Below the pieces are notes generated by a model. That model ran no database searches. It saw nothing but the letters and a program-made list of their open reading frames with translations, and had not been told where the DNA came from. DNA of 64,000 nucleotides, from contig JADJDV010000005.1 in assembly GCA_016702555.1 (NCBI GenBank), positions 310,001-374,000 of the forward strand. The letters run 5' to 3'. This DNA comes from Burkholderiales bacterium (lineage in GTDB: Bacteria > Pseudomonadota > Gammaproteobacteria > Burkholderiales > Burkholderiaceae_C). Of the stretch, positions 43,583-51,525 are shown one piece after another. Each line of letters opens with the position of its first letter. The stretch's first letter is position 1. A program made the translations under genes and the position numbers.

Positions 43583-43643
43583 TTGATCTAACTGCATTTT
43601 TCCTTGATCTGACCCCATTTTTCTTGATCTGACCTCATTTTTC
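43583..43643. repeat. Three tandem degenerate ~20-bp units
   Basis: Units start at 43583, 43604 and 43624, each reading ttgatct(a/g)ac--catttttc with 1-4 differences. On the minus strand they read as ggggtcagatcaag-type motifs. The core ggggtca is shared with the repeats at 44584-44610, in opposite orientation. Confidence 0.7.
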
Positions 43644-43925
43644 TATTTGATCAATTTCCCGAGCTGCGCAAGTTCAAGTAGAGATTAACATGATCGCCGC
43701 TTCAGTGATCGGCTGAGTGCGTGCGTCATAAGTGGTCAGGCAGCGTGCGCTATTGTTAGAACATCGATTAATTTTTCCAGTCACTGATTAAACGCGATTG
43801 GACGTAAGATGTTTCTGTTACTTATAATTCCATATTTGCATGTCAAATTGGCATGACTTTTAACGAACCCGGAGACCCGTCGAACAACAGGCCACAGCAG
43901 GGACATTCACTGGATCTCAATGGAA

Positions 43926-44519
43926 TTACGCGGTTACAACCAGGACATTGTCCTTGCACTTCCATTGCCCCAGTTTCATTGATGTCGTGATTTCCCCAAG
44001 ATTTGGATATAGCCACTGTGTGCTGACCAGATGATTTTCTACGCCGCGGATGGGATATTTCTTTTGTTGCTTAGGTTTTTTCGATGTATCGAGACTTGTA
44101 TTATTAAGGCCGGGGTACAGCCATCGTATCTCAGGCGTCTGAGATAAATCTGCGTTTACTCCAATTGAAGCTTTGGATCGTGCTTCTCTCTGTGCCTGAG
44201 CACGAGCCTGTGCTTGTGCTTCTATTTCCATCATTGCAGCTACTCGAACCTGCTCTCGCTCCGCAGACTCCTTAGCCCTCGCCCGCTCTAGTGCCTCTGC
44301 TATCGAATATTCATCTACTAGTTCGTCATAGCGCGCCTTCAAATACGCCGCTTGCGCCTTGCTTTCGTCGCCATTAGCGCCAGCGAGTACTTGCGCCCAT
44401 AAGCCCGGACGTCTATTTAACCCGTTAAACTCAGACAATGCGAGCGCCCACAGCGACTCCTCGGTTGACACAGGCGTCTTGTTAGGGATGACACCAATGA
44501 GCTTCGATAGCAGCCTCAC
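43926..44519 (-). CDS. Hypothetical protein with twin WLYPxL motifs and a coiled coil
   Basis: A 197-residue protein of unknown function. An N-terminal segment (LWALALSEFNGLNRRPGLWAQVLAGANGD in parts, then AYLKARYDELVDEY) resembles a short module seen at the start of various uncharacterised proteobacterial proteins. Residues about 70-115 form an alanine-, glutamate- and arginine-rich coiled coil with AQAQARAQAQREAR. The C-terminal half repeats a motif: IRWLYPGLNN and TQWLYPNLGE. No signal peptide or membrane helix. It has a GTG start with a perfect GGAGGT ribosome site and its own promoter, which argues that it is a real gene. It sits between oppositely oriented ggggtca repeats. Confidence 0.65.
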   Translation of the reverse strand: MRLLSKLIGVIPNKTPVSTEESLWALALSEFNGLNRRPGLWAQVLAGANGDESKAQAAYLKARYDELVDEYSIAEALERARAKESAEREQVRVAAMMEIEAQAQARAQAQREARSKASIGVNADLSQTPEIRWLYPGLNNTSLDTSKKPKQQKKYPIRGVENHLVSTQWLYPNLGEITTSMKLGQWKCKDNVLVVTA

Positions 44520-44548
44520 CTGAAACCTCCAGAATCTGTCTATGGGGC

Positions 44549-44578
44549 AGTGTAGATGCTAGCTGTAAAGAGTGGCAA
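44549..44578 (-). promoter_or_regulatory. Promoter for the WLYPxL gene
   Basis: On the minus strand TTGCCA (44573-44578) and TACACT (44549-44554) are 18 bases apart. A start about seven bases on would leave a short leader with GGAGGT at 44525-44530 and GTG at 44519. Confidence 0.45.
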
Positions 44579-44583
44579 GGGGG

Positions 44584-44610
44584 GAATTGGGGTCAGGGAA
44601 TTGGGGTCAG
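44584..44610. repeat. Two tandem gaattggggtcag units
   Basis: Perfect 13-base copies at 44584-44596 and 44598-44610. They lie immediately upstream of the promoter of the gene at 43926-44519 and share the ggggtca core with the array at its far end, in inverted orientation. Confidence 0.7.
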
Positions 44611-44746
44611 AGTAGAGTTTAGAGGGCGCGAAGAGGAGGATGGGAGTCTCTTGGCAGTCACATGCTACAGACCCTGAGGTCATATCCCATCGTTGACGAT
44701 CAAATTATCGAGAAATCAGTGTTCCCGCTCGTCATTTTGCTATTGA

Positions 44747-44752
44747 TATAAT
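44747..44752 (+). promoter_or_regulatory. -10 element eight bases before the HMG-CoA-lyase-like start codon
   Basis: A perfect TATAAT lies eight bases ahead of the ATG at 44761, with no ribosome site between. Transcription would begin at or next to the start codon, giving a leaderless mRNA. Confidence 0.4.
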
Positions 44753-44760
44753 AGCTTACT

Positions 44761-45678
44761 ATGCCCTCCATCGCAGCACCCCAGACCCTCATCAGCGAAG
44801 TCGGCCCCCGCGACGGCCTGCAGTCGGTCAAGGCGACCATGCCAACGGCCGACAAGCTGCGCTGGATCGACGCGCTGGTGGCGGCTGGCCTGCGCGAGAT
44901 CGAAGTCGCCTCCTTCGTGCCGCCGCGCCTGCTGCCGCAGATGGCCGATGCGGCGGAGGTGGTTCGGCAGACGGTGGCGCGCCACCCCGGCATCACCGTG
45001 ATGGCGCTGGTGCCCAATCTGCGCGGCGCCGAGGCGGCCATTGTGGCGGGTGCGCACAAGCTCACCCTGCCCGTGTCCGCCAGCCACGCGCACTCGCTGG
45101 CCAATGTGCGCTGCACGCCGGATGAGATGGTGGAGACGCTGCGCGCCATCTGCCGGCTGCGCGACGACACGGCGCCAAGCGTCGCCGTGGAGGCCGGCAT
45201 CTCGACCGCCTTCGGCTGCACGCTGCAAGGCGTGGTGGAGGAAGATGAGGTGATTCGCATCGCCGTGGCCTGCGCCGAGGCCGGTGCCGGCGACGTGGGT
45301 CTGTCGGACACCACCGGCATGGCCAACCCGGCGCAGGTGCGGCGCCTGTTCACCCGCCTGCGCGCCGAACTGGGCGACAAGGCCGGCGCGGCGCACATGC
45401 ACAACACGCGCGGCCTGGGGCTGGCCAACTGCCTGGCGGCGTGGGATGTGGGCGTGCGCACCTTCGACAGCAGCCTGGCCGGCCTGGGCGGCTGCCCTTA
45501 CGCGCCCGGTGCCTCAGGCAACGTGGTGACGGAAGACCTGGTGTTCATGTTCGAGGCCATGGGCGTGCGCACCGGCGTTGATCTGGACCGCCTGATCGCG
45601 GCGCGCGGGCCGCTGGCCGATGGACTGCCGGGAGAGCCGCTGTACGGCATGGTGGCGAATCTGGGGCAAGTGGCTTGA
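44761..45678 (+). CDS. Hydroxymethylglutaryl-CoA lyase family protein
   Basis: A 305-residue TIM-barrel enzyme of the HMGL-like family, cleaving 3-hydroxy-3-methylglutaryl-CoA to acetoacetate and acetyl-CoA or a related citramalyl-CoA-type bond. Landmarks are EVGPRDGLQ (about residues 13-21) with the metal and catalytic residues, AAHMHNTRGLGLAN with the metal histidines, and the cysteine loop GLGGCPYAPGASGNV. No leucine-degradation genes adjoin it, so the exact substrate is open. It returns to GC-rich housekeeping composition right after the AT-rich island. Confidence 0.87.
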   Translation: MPSIAAPQTLISEVGPRDGLQSVKATMPTADKLRWIDALVAAGLREIEVASFVPPRLLPQMADAAEVVRQTVARHPGITVMALVPNLRGAEAAIVAGAHKLTLPVSASHAHSLANVRCTPDEMVETLRAICRLRDDTAPSVAVEAGISTAFGCTLQGVVEEDEVIRIAVACAEAGAGDVGLSDTTGMANPAQVRRLFTRLRAELGDKAGAAHMHNTRGLGLANCLAAWDVGVRTFDSSLAGLGGCPYAPGASGNVVTEDLVFMFEAMGVRTGVDLDRLIAARGPLADGLPGEPLYGMVANLGQVA

Positions 45679-45779
45679 TGCGCTGCCGTCGCCTGCGCTC
45701 ACAGCAAGATGTGCTGATGGCGCCGGCCCTTCCGACGCTCCCACGTCACGCACAAGCCGCAGCCAGCCACATCGGCTGA

Positions 45780-47060
45780 TCAACCCATCGCTGCGCGCTT
45801 CCAGGCCTCCGCAGCCGCCGCCTGATCGCCCCGCTGCTCGGCCAGCTCCGCCAACGCGCGCCAGGCCTGGCGGCGCAGGTCGTCGTCGCGCAGTGAGCGC
45901 GTCGCCTGGGCCAGCAGCAGCTGGGCGCGGCCCCACAGGCCACGGTGCAGGCAGGCCATGCCGGCCAGGTATTGCAGGGTGGCGTCGCGCGGGTTGGCCT
46001 GGGCGGCGGCTTCGACGCGGCCAAGCCAGTCCTGATCGGTCGGCTCGCCCGGCTCGGCCATGCCGGCCTGCAGCAGGCGCACCAGACGCACGCGCTCGCT
46101 AGCGTCCAGCGCATCGGGCGCGCCCAGCATCTGTTCCCACACCGGCTTCAGCCACTGGCGCGCCACCGCATGGCTGCCGCCCAGCGTCAGCATGCGCTGT
46201 GCGGCGCGCAGGGCCAGCTCGGGCATGGCGCGCTCGGTGGGGTCGAGCGAGGTCCAGACCTGTTCCAGCTGCGCCGGATCGTGGGCGCCGCGGATCAGTT
46301 CCACCGCCAGCCCGCGCACCAGGCTGCGCGCGGCCTCGGGCGAGAAGGCGCGGTGCTTGGCGAGCAGGCGCGCGGTGTCCATGGCGGCCTCGCTGCGGCC
46401 CGACTGGCGCGCCGCCTTCAGCTTGATGCGCAGCGCCGCGGTGCGGCGGTGCGCGCCGGTCGGCAGTTCGTCCAGCCGCGCCAGCGCGCCCAGCGGATCG
46501 CGGTCGTGCAAGGCCCAGCGCGCCGCACGCAGCAGCACGCCTTCGCGCAGTTCGGCCGGCGCCTGACCACCGCCGGCGCTGCCGAGCGCGCGCGCCAGAT
46601 GGGCGTCGCGCCGCGCCCGGTCCTGCAAGGCATGGGCGCTTTCGGCCGCCAGCATATGGGCCTGTGCGCGCAGCGCCGCCGCGTGCGGGGGCGATTCGCC
46701 GCTTTCGGCCAGAGCCTGCTCGCGCAGCAGCGCGCCCTCGGCCGCCTTGCGGGCGCGCAGGTAGCGGCCGGCGGCGAACTGCGTCATGGCGTCCAGCAGC
46801 AAGGCATGGGTGGTGCGCTCGCGCTGCTGGCTGCGCCAGCGGCGCGCCTGGCGCGGCAGTTCGGCCATGGCGGCGACGGCGCGCAGCGACAGATGCACCA
46901 GCACGAACAGCAGGCCGAGCAGCAGCAGCACCAGGTTGACCGACAGGTCGACGCGGTGCGGCGGCCAGAACACCGTCACCGTGCCCTGGTTGTCGCCGGC
47001 GAACAGCGCCAGCGCCACCGCCACGGCGAACAGAGCGGCCAGCCAGAGCGCGCTGCGCAT
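45780..47060 (-). CDS. hemY: HemY family protein of heme biosynthesis locus
   Basis: HemY of this type is an inner-membrane protein with tetratricopeptide-like repeats encoded after hemX in Proteobacteria; it affects late heme synthesis but has no proven reaction. The 426-residue product has two membrane helices at about residues 1-20 and 40-62, with VFWPPHRVDLSVNLVLLLL. The HemY domain (RARKAAEGALL) and several alanine-rich TPR-like helix pairs follow. Spaced six bases from hemX. This is not the oxygen-dependent protoporphyrinogen oxidase also called HemY. Confidence 0.9.
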   Translation of the reverse strand: MRSALWLAALFAVAVALALFAGDNQGTVTVFWPPHRVDLSVNLVLLLLGLLFVLVHLSLRAVAAMAELPRQARRWRSQQRERTTHALLLDAMTQFAAGRYLRARKAAEGALLREQALAESGESPPHAAALRAQAHMLAAESAHALQDRARRDAHLARALGSAGGGQAPAELREGVLLRAARWALHDRDPLGALARLDELPTGAHRRTAALRIKLKAARQSGRSEAAMDTARLLAKHRAFSPEAARSLVRGLAVELIRGAHDPAQLEQVWTSLDPTERAMPELALRAAQRMLTLGGSHAVARQWLKPVWEQMLGAPDALDASERVRLVRLLQAGMAEPGEPTDQDWLGRVEAAAQANPRDATLQYLAGMACLHRGLWGRAQLLLAQATRSLRDDDLRRQAWRALAELAEQRGDQAAAAEAWKRAAMG

Positions 47061-47066
47061 GGCGGC

Positions 47067-48185
47067 CTACCGACTTCCGGCCGCCTGGCCGCTGGCGGCG
47101 ACGACACCGGCCAGCGCGGCCAGGGTCTCCTGCACGTGCGGCAGTTCGGCCGACTTGGTCAGGCCCTGGATCTGCTGCAGCAGCGTGGCCGCGCCCTGGG
47201 TGCGGCGCGAGGCCGGATCGAACCAGGTGCCGAGCGCGCTTGCCGCCGCCGCCAGATCGGCGCGCGCGGCCTCGTACTGGCGGGCCAACAGCGCCAGGCG
47301 CGCACCCTGCAGGCGCAGCTTGAGATTTTCACGCACGAAGAAGGCCTGATCCGGGCTCAGCATGCTGGCCTCGGGGCGCTCGACGCGGCTCACGCGCAGC
47401 AGGCCGCTGGCTTCGTTGCGGATCGCCAGCCACCAGCGCTCCCACCAGGTCTCGGGCGCCTTCGGCACGGCCGCGCCGCGCTGCGCCGGCTCGGCGCGGC
47501 CAACCGCATTGGCCACCGGCAACTCATCGACCTGGCGCAGCAACTGGTCGATGCGCGCCAGCAGGCCGGCGGTGTCGGGAATGCTGGCCGCCTTCACGCG
47601 CTCCAGGTCGCGCGCGACCGCGCGCGCCACCGGCACCAGGCGCGGATCGTTGCTGCGCCCGAGCCGGCGCTCGGCGGTGCGCAGCGCGGCCAGCAGCGGC
47701 TCGACGCTGCCGGTCAGCTGCGTCTGATCCTGCGCCACGCGCAGCGCGGCTTCCAACTCCACCGCCAGGTTTTCATCGCGCGCGCGCGCCACCACCTGCA
47801 CCAGGTCTTCCAGTTGCGCGCGGTAGGCCAGCATGTCGCCGACCTTGCTCTCCAGCACCGCCACCTTGGCCGCGGTGTCGCGCACGGTTTCCTCGGCCTG
47901 GCGCGCCAGCGTGCGCGCCTCGACCGACTTGCTGCCGGCATCGGCGCTCTGCCGCGCCAGCTGCTGCTGCATGCCCTCAACCTTCTGCCACAGCAGCAGG
48001 CTGACCGTGAGGCCAACGACGGCCATCAGCCAGGCCACCACCAGGCCCGGCTGCAGGCTGCGTCGGCGCAATGCGCGCGCCAGGCCGGCGGGCCGCGGCG
48101 CTGGCGGCGCGGCGGGCTCGGCTGCTGAAGTCACCGCGGGCGCCGCGGCGGCCGGCGACGTGGCGGGATTCAGCTCGGGATTCAT
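47067..48185 (-). CDS. hemX: HemX family membrane protein
   Basis: A 372-residue protein of the HemX family, often annotated as uroporphyrinogen-III C-methyltransferase but lacking any methyltransferase domain. It has a proline- and alanine-rich start, one membrane segment at about residues 47-66 (LVVAWLMAVVGLTVSLLLW), a coiled coil, then a helical domain with WWERWWLAIRNEASGLLRV and FFVRENLKLRLQGARLALL. Starts at the ATG at 48185, overlapping the hemD stop as ATGA. Confidence 0.9.
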   Translation of the reverse strand: MNPELNPATSPAAAAPAVTSAAEPAAPPAPRPAGLARALRRRSLQPGLVVAWLMAVVGLTVSLLLWQKVEGMQQQLARQSADAGSKSVEARTLARQAEETVRDTAAKVAVLESKVGDMLAYRAQLEDLVQVVARARDENLAVELEAALRVAQDQTQLTGSVEPLLAALRTAERRLGRSNDPRLVPVARAVARDLERVKAASIPDTAGLLARIDQLLRQVDELPVANAVGRAEPAQRGAAVPKAPETWWERWWLAIRNEASGLLRVSRVERPEASMLSPDQAFFVRENLKLRLQGARLALLARQYEAARADLAAAASALGTWFDPASRRTQGAATLLQQIQGLTKSAELPHVQETLAALAGVVAASGQAAGSR

Positions 48186-48958
48186 GCCATCGATTCTATC
48201 GACGCCACCACCGCATCCAGCGCCGGCCGCGTCTCGCGCACGGTGCCGAAACCGGCCTGCCGTGCGGCCTGGGCGATGCGCGGGTGGGTGGCCAGCGCGG
48301 CGGCGCCCGACCAGTCCTGCCGCGGCAGGCCAACGCTCAGGTTGGCGATGGCCTCCGAGCTGCTCAGCAGCCACAGGCTGCCGTCGGTGGCGGCGCGGGC
48401 CGCCTGCGCACGCCGCGCCTCGTTCCAGGCCGGCGGCGCACGCCGATAGGCCACCACCTGCTCGACCACGGCGCCGTGCTCGGCCAGTTGCGCCGCCAGC
48501 CAGTCGCGCCCCGCCACGCGGCCCGCGGCATCGCCGCCGCGCACGATCAGCACGCGCAGCCCGGGCCGAACCTGGCCGTGCACCTGCTCCCACAGCGATT
48601 CGGAATCGAACTGCGCGGCATCCGGCGCCGGCGTGTCGATGCGCGCGGGCGGCCAGCCGGCGGCCTGCAGCGCCGCGGTGGTACCTGGCCCGGGCGACCA
48701 GGCGCGCGTGACCACGGTGTCTGGCGCGGGCCCGTGCGCGGTCGGCAGGAAGCCATCGACGGCGTTGCCGCTGACGAACATGGCGATGTCCTGAGCGCCC
48801 AGGCCTGCGCGCGCACGGGCCAGTTCGCCCGCCATCGGCTCCGGCACGATGTCGATCAACGGCAGCGCCTCAGCCGCCACGCCGTGCGCGGCCAGCGCGG
48901 CCACCCAGCGCGCGGCGTCGCGCGCCGGTCGCGTCACGATCACGCGCGGCAGCGGCAT
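48182..48958 (-). CDS. hemD: Uroporphyrinogen-III synthase
   Basis: HemD cyclises hydroxymethylbilane to uroporphyrinogen III with inversion of ring D. The product of about 258 residues shows VIVTRPARDAARWVAAL at the start, ALPLIDIVPEP, FVSGNAVDGFL and LLSSSEAIANL. Sequence conservation in HemD is weak, but its position between hemC and hemX settles the call. I chose the ATG at 48958; a GTG two codons upstream is the alternative. Confidence 0.93.
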   Translation of the reverse strand: MPLPRVIVTRPARDAARWVAALAAHGVAAEALPLIDIVPEPMAGELARARAGLGAQDIAMFVSGNAVDGFLPTAHGPAPDTVVTRAWSPGPGTTAALQAAGWPPARIDTPAPDAAQFDSESLWEQVHGQVRPGLRVLIVRGGDAAGRVAGRDWLAAQLAEHGAVVEQVVAYRRAPPAWNEARRAQAARAATDGSLWLLSSSEAIANLSVGLPRQDWSGAAALATHPRIAQAARQAGFGTVRETRPALDAVVASIESMA

Positions 48959-48967
48959 GGGCACCGA

Positions 48968-49894
48968 TCAGTGCGCGCCGCCGGCGCGCAACTCGGCCGC
49001 CACGCGCTCGCCCAGCGCCGCGGCAGCGGCCAGCGTGTCCACCTCGGCCTCGCCCGCGGCGCTGACCAGGGTCGGCGCGCCTTCGGGCTCGCCCCAGGCC
49101 GCGCGCAGTTGCAGGCGCCGGCCATCGAGCGTCGCGTGCGCCGCCAGCGGCATCGAGCAACTGCCGCCCATGGCGCGGCTGACGGCGCGCTCGGCCGCCA
49201 CCGTCAGCCCGGTGTCGTGGTCGGCCAGCGGCGCCAGTGCGGCCGCCAGATCGGGCCGTCCGGTGCGCGTCTCGATGCCCAAGGCGCCCTGCCCGGCCGC
49301 GGGCAGCATCTCGTCGGTGGCAAAGATGTGGCGGATGCGCGCCTCCAGCCGCAGCCGCTTGAGCCCCGCCGCCGCCAGCACGATGCCGGCGTACTGCCCT
49401 TCGTCCAGCTTGCGCAGGCGCGTGTCGAGGTTGCCGCGCAGCGGTTCGATGCGCACGTCCGTCCGCTGCATTTTTTGCAGCAACGCACGCAGCAGCACCG
49501 TGCGGCGCAGACTGGAGGTGCCGATCACCGCACCGGCCGGCAGCTCGGCCAGCGTGGCGCAGCCGGGCGACACCCAGGCGTCGCGCGGGTCCTCGCGCGC
49601 CATCACGCAGGCCAGCTCGAAGCCCTCCGGCAACTCCATCGGCACGTCCTTGAGCGAATGCACGGCGATGTCGGCGCGGCCCTCTTCCAGCGCCGTCTCC
49701 AGCTCTTTCACGAACAGGCCCTTGCCGCCCACCTTGGACAGCGTGCGGTCCAGGATCTGGTCGCCGCGCGTGGTCATGCCCAGCAGGGTGACGGCGTGGC
49801 CGCGCGCCTCCAGCAAGGCCTTGACATGCTCGGCCTGCCACAGGGCGAGGCGGCTTTCACGGGTGGCGATGGTGATGGGGACAGCGTCGGACAT
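48968..49894 (-). CDS. hemC: Porphobilinogen deaminase (hydroxymethylbilane synthase)
   Basis: HemC joins four porphobilinogens into hydroxymethylbilane. The 308-residue protein has ITIATRESRLALWQA, KGLFVKELE, DIAVHSLKDVPMELP, GTSSLRR and RGNLDTRLRKL. The dipyrromethane cofactor cysteine is in AMGGSCSMPLAAHA. I start it at the ATG at 49894; the frame extends upstream without a domain. It heads the hemC-hemD-hemX-hemY run. Confidence 0.97.
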   Translation of the reverse strand: MSDAVPITIATRESRLALWQAEHVKALLEARGHAVTLLGMTTRGDQILDRTLSKVGGKGLFVKELETALEEGRADIAVHSLKDVPMELPEGFELACVMAREDPRDAWVSPGCATLAELPAGAVIGTSSLRRTVLLRALLQKMQRTDVRIEPLRGNLDTRLRKLDEGQYAGIVLAAAGLKRLRLEARIRHIFATDEMLPAAGQGALGIETRTGRPDLAAALAPLADHDTGLTVAAERAVSRAMGGSCSMPLAAHATLDGRRLQLRAAWGEPEGAPTLVSAAGEAEVDTLAAAAALGERVAAELRAGGAH

Positions 49895-49993
49895 GCGGCA
49901 GGCGGACAAAAACGGGTGCACGGATGGTAACCCCGCCGGTACCTGAGGCCTGACACAGCCACGGGCCCGCCAGCCGCGGGCGCCCCCGCTTTC

Positions 49994-50007
49994 TTGATGA
50001 TTGCCAA
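49994..50007. promoter_or_regulatory. FNR/DNR-box-like site
   Basis: TTGAT-GATT-GCCAA has a perfect left half and a 3-of-5 right half of the TTGAT-N4-ATCAA site used by Fnr/Dnr regulators. It lies between hemC and the small periplasmic gene that precedes a Crp/Fnr regulator. Binding is inference. Confidence 0.3.
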
Positions 50008-50109
50008 GAAACCCGAAACTCGCTGGAACGGCGGCCAGCGCGCGCCCTCGGAATCGGCAGGAACGCGGATCCACCGCCTTCCCCATCCATCCCACGAAGG
50101 AGCTACCCC

Positions 50110-50613
50110 ATGAAACGTCGTCCATTCCTGCCGCAGATCACGCTCGCCCTGGCCAGCGCCGCGCTCGGCCTGTCGCTGGCCTCGCCCGCGCTGGCGCAGA
50201 CCACCGACCACAGCCACGGCGCCGCCGACGCGCACACACTGAGCCTGAACAACGGCAAGAAGTGGAGCACCGATGCGCCGCTGCGCCAGAGCATGACGCG
50301 CATCCGCGCCCTGGTGGCGCCGAAGATCGACGCCGCGCACGCCGGCAAGCTGCGCGCCGCCGACTACCAGGCGCTGGCGCGGCAGACCGAGGCGCAGATC
50401 GGCGTCATCGTCAAGGAATGCAAGCTGGAGCCGCAGGCCGACGAGGCGCTGCACATCGTGATCGCCCGCATGGGCGAAAGCCTGGAGGTGATGAATGGCA
50501 AGTCCAGCGCCGGCAAGCCGGTCGATGGCCTGCTGCATCTGGCCGAGGCGGTCAACGACTATGGCGCGCATTTCGAGCACCCGGGCTTCAAGCCGATCGC
50601 GCTGCGGCATTGA
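50110..50613 (+). CDS. Periplasmic hypothetical protein next to a Crp/Fnr regulator (DnrO-like)
   Basis: A 167-residue protein with a clear signal peptide (about residues 1-29, ending SPALAQ). The mature part starts with a histidine-rich HSHGAADAH and LSLNNGKKWSTDAPLRQSMTRIRAL, followed by helices and VIVKECKLEPQADEALHIVI. I recall similar proteins named DnrO beside Dnr-type regulators, but no activity is known. The ATG is preceded by GAAGGAG. The histidines and lone cysteine could bind metal or heme; this is speculation. Confidence 0.7.
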   Translation: MKRRPFLPQITLALASAALGLSLASPALAQTTDHSHGAADAHTLSLNNGKKWSTDAPLRQSMTRIRALVAPKIDAAHAGKLRAADYQALARQTEAQIGVIVKECKLEPQADEALHIVIARMGESLEVMNGKSSAGKPVDGLLHLAEAVNDYGAHFEHPGFKPIALRH

Positions 50614-50696
50614 TGCGGGCGCGGGCAGCGGCCGCCTGCCGATAATGCAGCGGCCCGCGCGACACGCGGGCATGCTCATCACCGCCCACACCACCC

Positions 50697-51377
50697 GTGT
50701 CCACCGCCCAGCCACTGCCCGCCGCCCGCCTGCTCGCCGCCGTACCGCTGTTCAAGGCGCTCACGCCGCGCACGCTGGCGCTGCTGGCCGAAGCCTGCGA
50801 GCGACGGCCGCTGCGGCGCGGGGAGTGGCTGTTTCGCCAGGGCGAGCCGTCCACCGGCATGTACGTGATGATCCATGGCGAGATCAAGCTGATCGCCAGC
50901 ACGCCGGCGCGCGGTCCGCGCCTGACCGACGTCGTGCGCGCCGGCCAGAGCTTTGGCGAGCCGGTGATGTTTCTCGAGCGGTCGATGCTCGTCGGCGCCC
51001 AGGCCGGCACCGACGCGCTGGTGCTGCACCTGCCACGCGAGACCTTGTTCGCCGAGCTGGAGCGCGATCCACGACTGGCGCGCCGTTTGCTCGCGGGCCT
51101 CAGCCAGCGCGTCGAAAGCCTGGTGCTGGCAATGGAGCAGCTGGCCATGGCCAGCGGCACCGAGCGCGTGGCCGCCTACCTGCTGCGCCACGCCGATGGC
51201 GACAGCGTGACGCTGGCGGCGAAGAAGGCCGAGGTCGCTTCACAGCTCGGACTCACGCCCGAGCATTTCTCGCGCATCCTGCGCGAACTCGTCGCCGCCG
51301 GCCTGCTGCGCGTGACGGCGCGGCGCATCGCCCTGCTCGACTCTGATGCACTGATGCGGCTGGCGCAGCCGCGCTGA
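50697..51377 (+). CDS. Crp/Fnr family transcriptional regulator, DNR-like
   Basis: A 226-residue regulator with an N-terminal cyclic-nucleotide-binding fold (LFRQGEPSTGMYVMIHGEIKL, then GQSFGEPVMFLE) and a C-terminal winged helix (KKAEVASQLGLTPEHFSRILREL). It has no N-terminal cysteine cluster, so it is not an oxygen-sensing Fnr; NO-sensing Dnr or NnrR types are closer by overall form. The start is GTG at 50697. The E-x-SR pattern (EHFSR) in the recognition helix fits TTGAT-type sites. Confidence 0.87.
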   Translation: MSTAQPLPAARLLAAVPLFKALTPRTLALLAEACERRPLRRGEWLFRQGEPSTGMYVMIHGEIKLIASTPARGPRLTDVVRAGQSFGEPVMFLERSMLVGAQAGTDALVLHLPRETLFAELERDPRLARRLLAGLSQRVESLVLAMEQLAMASGTERVAAYLLRHADGDSVTLAAKKAEVASQLGLTPEHFSRILRELVAAGLLRVTARRIALLDSDALMRLAQPR

Positions 51378-51385
51378 TGCAGCGG

Positions 51386-51525
51386 ATGACAAATGACGAA
51401 TGACCTCGGCCTGCGGCCTTCGATGACGCGCCTGACGGCGCATCACTGAAATTTGTCATGGCGCGGCAGCGCCCTCATCGAAGGCAAAGCCGAGGCCATG
51501 CGCCGAAGGCGCGGTCATTCGTCAT
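51386..51525. repeat. Long imperfect inverted repeat between convergent genes
   Basis: atgacgaatgacc at 51393-51405 is the perfect reverse complement of 51513-51525. A second pair, ctcggcc-ttcgatga and tcatcgaagg-gccgag, continues the stem, and atgacaaat pairs with atttgtcat at 51451-51459. The right arm contains the stop codon of the response regulator. It can fold as one large hairpin and probably serves as a bidirectional terminator for two convergent genes. Confidence 0.65.

Larger units (their letters stand above)
43247..43925. other. Gene-free AT-rich spacer within the accessory island
   Basis: No open frame here looks like a gene. It contains a direct repeat cgaaattggggga at 43385-43397 and 43418-43430 (33 bases apart), the second copy of the palindromic repeat (43452-43500), and a short tandem array (43583-43643). 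It separates the Kiwa operon from the unknown gene at 43926-44519. It reads as accumulated mobile-element scars, but I recognise no transposase remnant. Confidence 0.6.

Noticed and set aside
43583..43643. Tandem ~20-bp units considered as a CRISPR array
   Set aside because: Units are directly adjacent without spacers, degenerate, and no cas genes are present.
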